Part shown: piece by piece, positions 30,996 to 39,215 of the stretch
How positions within the stretch are numbered: position 1 is the stretch's first letter
How the letters are laid out: every line of letters starts with the position of its first letter
Assembly: GCA_900314985.1 (NCBI GenBank)
Contig: OMXL01000015.1
Coordinates: forward strand, 1 to 51,601
DNA from: an uncultured Prevotellaceae bacterium
Lineage (GTDB): Bacteria; Bacteroidota; Bacteroidia; Bacteroidales; Bacteroidaceae
Length of the DNA stretch: 51,601 nt
Direction of reading: 5' to 3'
Translations under genes and position numbers: made by a program
The notes under the pieces: generated by a model
Told to the model about the DNA's origin: nothing
Database searches by the model: none
Seen by the model: only the letters and a program-made list of their open reading frames with translations

Positions 30996-31646
30996 TCACT
31001 TCTTAGCACCGTGCCAGATGAGGTATGCATTGGCAGTGAACTGTGCTTGAAGTTTGTCATCCAAATACAATGACTCAGGATATAATTCCACGATACTCCT
31101 ATGGATATAGCCCGTGTCATCTTTCATCATATACTTGGCAAAGGTACCAGTGGCTCTATCAGAGTTCCAAAAGGTGATTTTAATCTGATGTGTTTCATTC
31201 TCATAATTCACTGGGAATGTGACATATTCCGGATAGACATACATCACTAAGGGTGAACAGTAATAGTAATTGTATGCCAGTTTTACATGGATATTGACAT
31301 TGCCAGCATTAGCAACAGCTTCTTGCAGGGTTTTCTGACTTTCAGGAATCTTCTTCACCAGTAGCTCAGCAGGTACATTCAACAAATCAATTGTACTGTC
31401 GTTATTAAACTTCCATACTGCAGCAATAGAGTCCAACTTCGTCTCCGTATCGGTAGACTCATTTGACAGAGAGTACAACTTACCCTCGTAGGAACCTGCA
31501 GAGGCCTTGATTTCGGTATCGACCTGCTTCAACCAGTCTTCCCACTTCTTCTCAAGATCATCACTGTCATCACTCTTCAAACATGATGTCAGGCTCACGG
31601 TCATCATCAGGACCGCCAGGATTCCAAATACTTTAAACAGTTTCAT
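30996..31646 (-). CDS. Lipoprotein of unknown function (DUF4840-like)
   Basis: The 216-residue protein has a lipoprotein signal ending LTSC (C22), then LKSDDSDD, the acidic stretch typical of exported Bacteroidetes lipoproteins. The remainder is beta-rich with aromatic pairs (YNYYYCSPLVMYVYPEYVTF split over two strands). The overall layout resembles DUF4840 lipoproteins; this is recognition by eye only. It converges on aguA with a one-base gap between stops. It is monocistronic with a perfect promoter. Confidence 0.65.
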   Translation of the reverse strand: MKLFKVFGILAVLMMTVSLTSCLKSDDSDDLEKKWEDWLKQVDTEIKASAGSYEGKLYSLSNESTDTETKLDSIAAVWKFNNDSTIDLLNVPAELLVKKIPESQKTLQEAVANAGNVNIHVKLAYNYYYCSPLVMYVYPEYVTFPVNYENETHQIKITFWNSDRATGTFAKYMMKDDTGYIHRSIVELYPESLYLDDKLQAQFTANAYLIWHGAKK

Positions 31647-31673
31647 TTTTGTGCTAAATTTTAAAATTGCCTG

Positions 31674-31703
31674 CAAAGGTAGTAATAAAAATGATAGCCG
31701 CAA
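31674..31703 (-). promoter_or_regulatory. Promoter of the DUF4840-like lipoprotein
   Basis: On the minus strand TTG (31703-31701), 19 bases, TACCTTTG (31681-31674) is a full match, with a leader of about 25 bases. Confidence 0.85.
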
Positions 31704-31733
31704 AAGAAATTAAACAGAATTGACACTCATTTT

Positions 31734-31776
31734 TTCTCTTTTCACTTTTCACTTTTCATTTTATTTTGTAACTTTG
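31734..31776 (+). promoter_or_regulatory. Heptad repeat followed by the aguB -7 box
   Basis: Four heptads (TTCTCTT, TTCACTT, TTCACTT, TTCATTT; 31734-31761) occupy the place of the -33 region. They are followed by TAACTTTG (31769-31776), 25 bases before the aguB ATG. Repeat number would therefore change promoter geometry. Confidence 0.65.
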
Positions 31777-31801
31777 CAGCGTTTTTTAGAAAACCAAGCC
31801 C

Positions 31802-32656
31802 ATGAAGATAGGAATCATACAACAGCACAACGTGGAGAATGTGGAAACCAACAAGCTCCATCTGGCTACTAAGATTCGTCAGTTGGCCAAAGCGGGTGCA
31901 GAACTCATCGTCTTGCAGGAGTTGCACAATTCGCTATATTTCTGCAAGCAGGAAGATGTCAATCTCTTTGACCTCGCCGAAACCATTCCTGGTCCGTCAA
32001 CAACCTTCTTTGGCGACCTCGCCAAGGAGTTGCAGGTGGTTATCGTTACATCTCTCTTTGAGCGTCGAGTTCCAGGACTATATCACAACACAGCAGTAGT
32101 ATTGGAAAAGGACGGCACCATAGCTGGAAAGTATCGTAAGATGCACATTCCCGACGACCCCGGATACTATGAGAAGTTCTACTTCACACCAGGCGATTTG
32201 GGCTTTCAGCCTATCCAGACTTCCGTTGGTAAGTTAGGCGTGTTGGTATGCTGGGACCAGTGGTATCCTGAGGCAGCCCGACTAATGGCATTAGCTGGTG
32301 CCGAGTTACTGATATACCCTACCGCCATAGGCTATGACCCCAACGACACAAAGGAGGAACAGGAACGCCAACGCATGGCATGGCAGACCGTACAGCAAGG
32401 ACATGCTGTTGCTAACGGGCTACCCGTAGTAACCGTCAATAGAGTTGGAGAAGAAGAGGGTGTTCCCTTCTGGGGTACCAGTTTTGTAGCTGGTCCACAG
32501 GGTGAATTGCTCTACGAGGCTCCCATAGACAAAGAGGTAGAACAGATTGTGGAGGTCGACATGCAACGCTCCGAACAGGTACGCCGCTGGTGGCCTTTCC
32601 TGCGCGACCGCCGCATAGAAAATTACACAAATATTACGAAACGATACATTGACTAA
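31802..32656 (+). CDS. aguB: N-carbamoylputrescine amidohydrolase
   Basis: The product hydrolyses N-carbamoylputrescine to putrescine, CO2 and ammonia. The 284-residue nitrilase-fold protein shows the Glu-Lys-Cys triad: E40 (VLQELHNS), K113 (KYRKMHIPDDPG) and C150 (VLVCWDQWYPEAAR). The LHNSLYF and CWDQWYPE stretches are typical of the AguB branch. It is followed after six bases by glutamine synthetase III, which could recapture the ammonia released by AguA and AguB, so the pair looks functionally linked. Confidence 0.93.
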   Translation: MKIGIIQQHNVENVETNKLHLATKIRQLAKAGAELIVLQELHNSLYFCKQEDVNLFDLAETIPGPSTTFFGDLAKELQVVIVTSLFERRVPGLYHNTAVVLEKDGTIAGKYRKMHIPDDPGYYEKFYFTPGDLGFQPIQTSVGKLGVLVCWDQWYPEAARLMALAGAELLIYPTAIGYDPNDTKEEQERQRMAWQTVQQGHAVANGLPVVTVNRVGEEEGVPFWGTSFVAGPQGELLYEAPIDKEVEQIVEVDMQRSEQVRRWWPFLRDRRIENYTNITKRYID

Positions 32657-32662
32657 ATCAAG

Positions 32663-34855
32663 ATGGCAAACAATTTAAGATTTCAGGTAGTAGAAGAGGC
32701 ATTCAAAAAACACGCACTTGACGTTAAAGCCCCAAGCGAACGTCCATCAGAATACTTCGGCAAGTATGTATTTAATAAGGAGAAGATGTACCGTTATCTG
32801 CCGAAGAACGTCTACGACAAGATGATTGACGTCATAGACAACGGTGCCAGTCTGGACCGTTCTATTGCCGACGCTGTAGCTGACGGTATGAAGAAATGGG
32901 CACTGGAAATGGGTGTAACACACTATACACACTGGTTCCAGCCGCTGACGGAAGGTACTGCCGAGAAACACGACGCCTTCGTAGAGCACGACGGCAAGGG
33001 TGGTATGATTGAGAAGTTCAGCGGAAAACTGCTGGTTCAGCAGGAACCCGACGCATCTTCTTTCCCCAACGGCGGTATCCGCAACACTTTCGAGGCTCGC
33101 GGCTACTCTGCCTGGGACCCCACATCGCCCGTCTTTGTCATTGACGACACGCTGTGTATCCCCACCATCTTTATCGCCTATACAGGTGAGGCTCTTGACT
33201 ACAAGGCTCCCCTACTCCGTGCCCTGCATGCTGTGGGCAAGGCTGCCAAGGATGTTTGCCAGTATTTCTACGACGATGTGACCAAGGTACAGGTGAATTT
33301 AGGTTGGGAACAGGAGTACTTTCTCGTAGACGAAGGACTTTATTCTGCTCGTCCCGACTTGCTGATGACGGGTCGCACGCTGATGGGGCACGAGAGTGCC
33401 AAGAACCAGCAGATGGATGACCACTACTTTGGCACCATACCCGATCGTGTCGTAGCCTTTATGAAAGACCTTGAGATTCAGTCATTAGAGTTGGCAATCC
33501 CAGTAAAGACCCGTCATAATGAGGTTGCACCCAATCAGTTTGAGTTGGCACCTATCTTCGAGGAGTGCAACTTGGCTGTAGACCATAACATGCTGCTGAT
33601 GTCACTGATGAAGAAGGTGGCTCGCAAGCATGGTTTCCGCGTACTGCTCCACGAAAAGCCTTTCGATGGCATCAACGGCAGTGGTAAGCATAACAACTGG
33701 AGTCTCAGCGCCGACAATGGCGTATTGCTCCACGCCCCAGGTAAGACACCTGAGGAGAACCTGCGCTTTGTGACCTTCATCGTGGAGACACTGATGGCTG
33801 TTTATAAGCACAACGGACTACTAAAGGCTTCTATCATGAGTGCTACGAACGCTCACCGTCTGGGTGGCAACGAGGCACCTCCTGCTATCATCTCTTCATT
33901 CTTGGGTACACAGCTCACAGAACTGCTCACCCATATCGAGGAGTCGGAGGCTAACGAATTGTTCAACCTGAAGGGCAAGCAGGGCATGCAGATTGATATC
34001 CCACAGATTCCCGACCTGATTGTCGACAACACCGACCGCAACCGTACCTCACCATTTGCCTTCACGGGTAACCGCTTTGAGTTCCGTGCTCCTGGCTCGA
34101 GCGTCAACTGCGCCAGTGCCATGATTGCGCTGAATGCTGCGATGGCAGAGGCTCTGACCTCTTTCAAGGAGCGTGTAGATGCGAAGATTGCCAACGGAAC
34201 AGAGAAAATCCATGCGATCCTCGAGGTACTGAAGGATGATGTGAAGACCTGTAAGCCTATCCGTTTTGATGGTAACGGCTATTCAGAGGAATGGGTCAAG
34301 GAAGCTGCTAAGCGCGGACTCGATGTAGAGAAGTCGTGCCCCGTCATCTTCGAGCATTACCTCGACGACTCCAGCATCAAGATGTTTGAGAGCACCAAGG
34401 TGATGAACAAGAAAGAGTTGGAGGCCCGTAATGAGGTAAAATGGGAGATGTACGTGAAGACCGTACAGATTGAGGCTCGTGTATTGGGCGACCTCGCCAT
34501 GAACCATATCATCCCTGTGGCTACCCACTATCAGAGTCAGCTTATCAAGAATGTGCAGGGTATGAAGGACGTCTTCACTAAGGAGCGTGCCGAGCGTCTG
34601 TCGAGCCGTAACATGAAACTCATCGAGGAGATTGCCGAGCGTACGGAGAAGATAGAACAGTTGGTAGAAGATCTGACGGAAGCTCGTCGTGTGGCCAACC
34701 GCATCGAGGATATCCACCAGCGTGCCATTGCTTATCACGACACCGTTTGTCCCCACATGGAGGCCATCCGTAAGCAGATTGACAAACTGGAACTGATAGT
34801 AGAAGACGGATTGTGGACACTACCCAAATACCGCGAACTACTCTTCATCCGATAA
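32663..34855 (+). CDS. glnN: Glutamine synthetase type III
   Basis: The product makes glutamine from glutamate, ammonia and ATP. At 730 residues it is the long GSIII form typical of Bacteroidetes. Visible hallmarks are RPSEYFGKYVF near the N-terminus, THWFQPLTEGTAEKHDAF split over 88-106, LGWEQEYFLVD, TRHNEVAPNQFELAP, the ATP-binding-region segment NGSGKHNNWSLS and NRTSPFAFTGNRFEFR. The enzyme is a dodecamer in characterised relatives. It is cotranscribed with aguB (six-base gap). A bidirectional terminator follows. Confidence 0.96.
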   Translation: MANNLRFQVVEEAFKKHALDVKAPSERPSEYFGKYVFNKEKMYRYLPKNVYDKMIDVIDNGASLDRSIADAVADGMKKWALEMGVTHYTHWFQPLTEGTAEKHDAFVEHDGKGGMIEKFSGKLLVQQEPDASSFPNGGIRNTFEARGYSAWDPTSPVFVIDDTLCIPTIFIAYTGEALDYKAPLLRALHAVGKAAKDVCQYFYDDVTKVQVNLGWEQEYFLVDEGLYSARPDLLMTGRTLMGHESAKNQQMDDHYFGTIPDRVVAFMKDLEIQSLELAIPVKTRHNEVAPNQFELAPIFEECNLAVDHNMLLMSLMKKVARKHGFRVLLHEKPFDGINGSGKHNNWSLSADNGVLLHAPGKTPEENLRFVTFIVETLMAVYKHNGLLKASIMSATNAHRLGGNEAPPAIISSFLGTQLTELLTHIEESEANELFNLKGKQGMQIDIPQIPDLIVDNTDRNRTSPFAFTGNRFEFRAPGSSVNCASAMIALNAAMAEALTSFKERVDAKIANGTEKIHAILEVLKDDVKTCKPIRFDGNGYSEEWVKEAAKRGLDVEKSCPVIFEHYLDDSSIKMFESTKVMNKKELEARNEVKWEMYVKTVQIEARVLGDLAMNHIIPVATHYQSQLIKNVQGMKDVFTKERAERLSSRNMKLIEEIAERTEKIEQLVEDLTEARRVANRIEDIHQRAIAYHDTVCPHMEAIRKQIDKLELIVEDGLWTLPKYRELLFIR

Positions 34856-34873
34856 ATCCGATAAGAACAAAGA

Positions 34874-34905
34874 AAAACGGCAATGCTATCGAGCACTGCC
34901 GTTTT
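34874..34905. terminator. Bidirectional terminator between glnN and xylB
   Basis: AAAACGGCA (34874-34882) pairs with TGCCGTTTT (34897-34905). The stem continues inward as TGCT/AGCA after one mismatch. A- and T-runs lie on either side. Confidence 0.85.
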
Positions 34906-34927
34906 TTCATTATCTCTTCGTCTATGC

Positions 34928-36418
34928 TTAAATCTTAGACTCCAAAACTGCCTTCCAACGGGCGTAAGCAGCCAGATACTCATCGCGATGAGCAGCATCG
35001 GGCTCAATAACCTGCAGCTTATCCAGTGTAGCAAAGGCCTCGTTGTTGTCCTTATAGATACCGGCACCAATACCAGCACCCTTAGCAGCACCCACAGAGC
35101 CATCGGTATCGTAGAGCTCGATAGTGGCACCACTAACACCTGCCAGTGTATCGCGGAACAGCGGGCTGAGGAACATGTTAGCCTTACCAGCATGGATCTT
35201 ACGAATGTCCATACCCATCTGCTGCATAATCTCCATACCGTAGCAGAAAGAGAATACGATACCCTCTTGAGCGGCACGTACCAGATGAGCCTGATTGTGT
35301 TTGTTGAAGTTCAGGCCATTGATAGAACAGCCAATCTCTCTGTTCTGCAGCACACGCTCAGCGCCGTTACCGAATGGGATAATCGTCACGCCTTCACTAC
35401 CAATGGGTACAGTAGCTGCCAGGTCATTCATCTGTGCATAGCCCACCTCAGGAGTAATGTTACGATGTGTCCATGCATTCAGGATACCTGTACCATTGAT
35501 ACAGAGCAGCACGCCCAGACGAGTCTGGTCAGACGTATGATTCACATGAGCAAAGGTGTTTACACGGCTCTTGGGATCGTAGTTGACATCACCCAGCACA
35601 CCATATACCACACCAGAGGTACCACCAGTAGCAGCAATCTCACCCGGATTCATCACGTTCAGTGACAACGCATTGTTGGGCTGGTCACCACCACGATAAG
35701 TAATAGGTGTACCTGCCTTCAAACCTAACTCAGCAGCAGCCTCGGCGCTCACCTCACTCTGGACAGCAAATGTGGGTACGATATCAGCGATGAGAGAACT
35801 ATCAAAGCCATAGTACTTCATCAGGAAGTCAGCTACCTGGTTGTTCTTGAAATCCCAGAACATACCCTCAGAAAGACCACTGACAGTTGTGTTAGCCACA
35901 CCTGACAAGCGCATAGCGATATAGTCGCCAGGAAGCATGATCTTATAAATCTTCTCATAGGTCTCGGGCTCGTTCTCCTTGACCCACGCCAGTTTAGCGG
36001 CAGTGAAGTTACCAGGAGAGTTCAGCAGATGACTCAGACACTGGTCAGCGCCCAGATCCTTGAAAGCCTTCTCACCATAAGGAACAGCACGCGAGTCACA
36101 CCAGATGATAGAAGGACGCAGTGCCTTCAAATTCTTGTCGACGCATACCAAGCCGTGCATCTGGTAAGAAATACCGATAGCCTTCACATCTTCTGCAGTA
36201 GCACCTGCATCAGCCATAATCTTCTTCAATGCCAGCTTAGCATTGTCCCACCACATCTGAGGGTCCTGCTCAGCCCAACCAGCCTTGACGGCCATGATAG
36301 GTGCTTCCTTCTCAGGATAGAAAGCTGTAGCTACGCATTTTCCACTGTCTGCATTCACGAGTGATGCCTTCACAGACGAGCTGCCGACATCAAAACCTAA
36401 TAAATATCTGTTTGCCAT
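34928..36418 (-). CDS. xylB: Xylulokinase (FGGY family)
   Basis: The product phosphorylates D-xylulose to xylulose-5-phosphate. The 496-residue protein starts with the phosphate-binding GFDVGSSSVKASL. It has the xylulokinase-type GISYQMHGLV (82-91) and WCDSRA, catalytic D245 in YRGGDQPNNA and a glycine-rich C-terminal GSVGAAKGAGIGAG. No xylA or transporter is adjacent, so it is an orphan here. A GTGCG-TTTT-CGCAC dyad lies 36 bases upstream. Other FGGY kinases are less likely given the QMHG motif. Confidence 0.9.
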   Translation of the reverse strand: MANRYLLGFDVGSSSVKASLVNADSGKCVATAFYPEKEAPIMAVKAGWAEQDPQMWWDNAKLALKKIMADAGATAEDVKAIGISYQMHGLVCVDKNLKALRPSIIWCDSRAVPYGEKAFKDLGADQCLSHLLNSPGNFTAAKLAWVKENEPETYEKIYKIMLPGDYIAMRLSGVANTTVSGLSEGMFWDFKNNQVADFLMKYYGFDSSLIADIVPTFAVQSEVSAEAAAELGLKAGTPITYRGGDQPNNALSLNVMNPGEIAATGGTSGVVYGVLGDVNYDPKSRVNTFAHVNHTSDQTRLGVLLCINGTGILNAWTHRNITPEVGYAQMNDLAATVPIGSEGVTIIPFGNGAERVLQNREIGCSINGLNFNKHNQAHLVRAAQEGIVFSFCYGMEIMQQMGMDIRKIHAGKANMFLSPLFRDTLAGVSGATIELYDTDGSVGAAKGAGIGAGIYKDNNEAFATLDKLQVIEPDAAHRDEYLAAYARWKAVLESKI

Positions 36419-36453
36419 TGTTGATAATAAATAAGATGTTTTCTAATCCAATT

Positions 36454-36467
36454 GTGCGTTTTCGCAC
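36454..36467. promoter_or_regulatory. Perfect dyad upstream of xylB
   Basis: GTGCG (36454-36458), TTTT, CGCAC (36463-36467) lies in the xylB leader/promoter region. It may be an operator or a small leader hairpin. No clean TAnnTTTG box for xylB was found. Confidence 0.45.
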
Positions 36468-36561
36468 TACAAAATTCTGCAAATAATCTTTAAAAACCAA
36501 TTTTTTTACAGATTTTCAATATTTTTTTATTATTATTTGACTACAATTAAAATTTTTTCTA

Positions 36562-36569
36562 TACCTTTG
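36562..36569 (+). promoter_or_regulatory. -7 box of the exopolysaccharide operon
   Basis: TACCTTTG lies 41 bases before the receiver-domain ATG. The nearest upstream TTG (36537) is at 22 bases, slightly long. No other promoter is evident until 46,383, so one transcript of about 9.7 kb is likely. Confidence 0.65.
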
Positions 36570-36610
36570 CAGAATAGAAAAACAACAATTAGCTAAGGTT
36601 TGTTTGATTT

Positions 36611-36979
36611 ATGAAAAAGAAAATACTAATACTTGACGACAAAGAGACCATCGCAAAGGTGCTCTCCATCTATCTCATGAGTGACTACGACGTTCAGTGG
36701 TTGCCCGATGGTTTACAAGGTGTAAAATGGCTTCAGGCAGGTAACACACCCGACCTCATCATTTCCGACATCCGTATGCCGGGTATGCGTGGTGACGACT
36801 TCTTGGAGTGGATTAAGCAGAACGAGTTGTTCCGTCACATCCCCGTCATTATGCTGTCGAGTGAAGATTCTACCAGCGAGCGTATCCGTCTGTTGGAGAT
36901 TGGCGCAGTAGACTATATTGTCAAGCCCTTCAACCCCATGGAATTGAAGATTCGCGTGAAGAAGATTCTTCCAAACTGA
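36611..36979 (+). CDS. Single-domain response regulator at the head of the exopolysaccharide operon
   Basis: The 122-residue protein is a receiver domain and nothing else: D9-D10, phospho-acceptor D53 (LIISDIRMPG), S83 and K105 (IVKPFNP). Lacking an output domain it must act by protein contact. The next gene encodes a phosphoglycosyl transferase with a receiver-like N-terminal domain, an obvious candidate partner. No histidine kinase is adjacent. All functional residues are present, so it should be phosphorylatable. Confidence 0.88.
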   Translation: MKKKILILDDKETIAKVLSIYLMSDYDVQWLPDGLQGVKWLQAGNTPDLIISDIRMPGMRGDDFLEWIKQNELFRHIPVIMLSSEDSTSERIRLLEIGAVDYIVKPFNPMELKIRVKKILPN

Positions 36980-37032
36980 TATCCCAGCAATTGGTATATA
37001 GACAAAACATAAATCACTAATTATAGATTTGC

Positions 37033-38229
37033 ATGATAGGTGTTGTATATTTAGGTAATAACCCGAAAACACAGGAACGTCTGAAATACATCCCCGGACA
37101 GCTAGTAAGAATGACCAGTGCCTATAAGGATGCTGCTCAGATATGTACACCACATGTTTCAAACGAGCACTTCTTGGTGTTCTATGAACGGAACGTCCGT
37201 AATGAAGACATTACTGCCATTACCTATCTGCGCAAAAAATGTCGCAACGTATACATTGTCCTCATGACTGATACGATGACCGACGAAGAGCGCAACATCT
37301 ATGTAAAATGTGGCATCAATGACACCATCCATCAGGAAGCTTCTGTAACGGAAATGAACAAGAAGATCCAGTTCATTGCTGACCGTGAGAACATTTTGTT
37401 CTCTAACGAAGCCCCATGGCGTGGTATACTCAAATTTCAGATTCCTATTTGGAAACGTCTCTTCGACATCATTGTAGCTACATTATCTATTATTATACTC
37501 TCTCCCATTTTCATCCTAACGGCTATTGCCATCAGGATGGAGAGCGAAGGTCCTATCCTCTTTAAGTCAAAGCGCGTAGGTACCAACTACACCATTTTCG
37601 ACTTCTTGAAATTCCGCAGCATGTATGTGGATGCCGAGCATCAGCTGAAAGAGTTGAGCAAAGAGCACAACCAGTACAAAGAGGAAGAAGATCCGAAATC
37701 GACCATCACCGCTCCTTTGGGCGACCAAGCAGAACTGGCCATGCTTGATATGGGTATGGAATCGGAGATGATGATTAGTGACGAGGAGATTATGTTGGTG
37801 GGTGACGACTTCGTAGTTGCTGAGAGCGACTTCAACAAACAGAAAGAGGCAGAAATCAACAATGCCTTCGTCAAGATTGAGGACGACCCGCGCATCACTA
37901 AAGTCGGTAAAATTATCCGCAAATATAGTATTGACGAGCTTCCTCAGTTGTTCAACATTCTGAAAGGCGACATGTCTATCGTAGGTAACCGTCCGTTGCC
38001 ACTCTATGAAGCTGAGAAGCTGACTGCCGACTCCAGCATCGACCGCTTTATGGCTCCTGCAGGACTCACTGGTCTTTGGCAGGTTGAGGAGCGTGGTCGT
38101 GGTGGTAACATGTCAGCAGAGGAGCGTAAGCAGTTGGATATCACCTATGGACAGACATACAATTTCTGGTTGGACATGAAGATTATTTTCAAGACCTTCA
38201 CGGCCTTTAAGCAGAAAGGAAATGTTTAA
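37033..38229 (+). CDS. Phosphoglycosyl transferase (bacterial sugar transferase) with receiver-like N-terminal domain
   Basis: The product should transfer a sugar-1-phosphate to undecaprenyl phosphate, starting glycan synthesis at the inner membrane. The 398 residues hold three parts. Residues 1-115 are receiver-like (VLMTDTMTDEE near 76-86) but lack the phospho-acceptor Asp and the Lys. A reentrant membrane helix lies at about 143-168 after IPIWKRLFD. The catalytic core has VGTNYTIFDFLKFRSM (182-197), DE at 301-302 in SIDELPQLFN, GDMSIVGNRPLP and GLTGLWQV. An acidic insert of about 75 residues (207-282) splits the core. Motifs are intact, so activity is likely. Confidence 0.88.
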   Translation: MIGVVYLGNNPKTQERLKYIPGQLVRMTSAYKDAAQICTPHVSNEHFLVFYERNVRNEDITAITYLRKKCRNVYIVLMTDTMTDEERNIYVKCGINDTIHQEASVTEMNKKIQFIADRENILFSNEAPWRGILKFQIPIWKRLFDIIVATLSIIILSPIFILTAIAIRMESEGPILFKSKRVGTNYTIFDFLKFRSMYVDAEHQLKELSKEHNQYKEEEDPKSTITAPLGDQAELAMLDMGMESEMMISDEEIMLVGDDFVVAESDFNKQKEAEINNAFVKIEDDPRITKVGKIIRKYSIDELPQLFNILKGDMSIVGNRPLPLYEAEKLTADSSIDRFMAPAGLTGLWQVEERGRGGNMSAEERKQLDITYGQTYNFWLDMKIIFKTFTAFKQKGNV

Positions 38230-38246
38230 CGTGTAGATTATTGCCT

Positions 38247-39203
38247 ATGAACGGTGCAAGACATCTTTTAGTGACGACGATATTTGTGGCGATGGCTTCT
38301 GCAAGCCATGCACAATATAATAATAGTGGTATTAGTGCTGGTTTCTTTGATTCCAGCGACAATTCCACGATTAATTTCTCGACATTCCATCTGCCACCAT
38401 TGGCAGTACTTTATGAGAATGCCAAGCAGAACCCCACTATTCTTTCACTCAACAAGGCTCAGGAAATAGCCCAGGCAGAGGTGGCCAAGCAGAAGCGGCA
38501 CATCTTCTCATATATACAGGGGCATGCCAGCTATAGTTATGGTAAGACCGATATGTGGGGTAACAACAGTACCACCCAGAGTTATACCACAATCTACCAA
38601 TTCCAAGGTAGCGAACAGAGTTATTGGAATGTAGGTATCAACCTCAGCGTTCCCTTAGAGGACATTCTTGATCTAACAGCCTCCGTGAAACGTAAAAGGT
38701 TAGAAGTAGACAAAGCACGAATTGAAAAAGACATTAAATTTGACGACCTTAAAAGGGATATTGCCTCATTGTATATCAAGATTACCAACAACCTTGTAAC
38801 GCTGAAAACCGTCAGTGAGGGTGCAGCCATCTATCAAGGTGCAGGTGCTTTGAATCAAGAGGATTTCCACCAGGGTAACATGTCCATTGAATCTTTTGCA
38901 AATACAAAAGAACGTGAAGTTAGTGTGGTAAGTCAGTACCAATCGCTTCAGACAACTATCACTACAGACATTATCACATTGGAGTTGTTATCTCATACGC
39001 CCATTCTGACCAACACCACGACAGATATCACCCTCGATGAGGAACAGTTGTCGGAGAAAGCTATCCGCAAGCAGAATCGCGAGGTTGCCAAGAACATCAA
39101 GAAAGCTGTCGCCGAAGAAGACGAGAGATATCGTAAGATAGAGAAAGCGGAAAAGAAAGCACTCCGCAAGGCTGTTAGCCAACAGAAAAAACAGAACAAA
39201 TAA
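38247..39203 (+). CDS. TolC-like outer-membrane export protein, half length
   Basis: The 318-residue protein has a signal peptide (1-23, ending SHAQ) followed by long helices with one recognisable outer-membrane efflux repeat (SLNKAQEIAQAEVAKQKRH, a strand-rich middle around 95-135, and a second helical pair). TolC-family subunits normally carry two such repeats and about 420-480 residues. The C-terminal 45 residues are highly charged and basic. It probably forms the outer-membrane exit for the polysaccharide. ATG 38247 is chosen over a TTG two codons earlier. Confidence 0.75.
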   Translation: MNGARHLLVTTIFVAMASASHAQYNNSGISAGFFDSSDNSTINFSTFHLPPLAVLYENAKQNPTILSLNKAQEIAQAEVAKQKRHIFSYIQGHASYSYGKTDMWGNNSTTQSYTTIYQFQGSEQSYWNVGINLSVPLEDILDLTASVKRKRLEVDKARIEKDIKFDDLKRDIASLYIKITNNLVTLKTVSEGAAIYQGAGALNQEDFHQGNMSIESFANTKEREVSVVSQYQSLQTTITTDIITLELLSHTPILTNTTTDITLDEEQLSEKAIRKQNREVAKNIKKAVAEEDERYRKIEKAEKKALRKAVSQQKKQNK

Positions 39204-39215
39204 CGCACACTCAAT

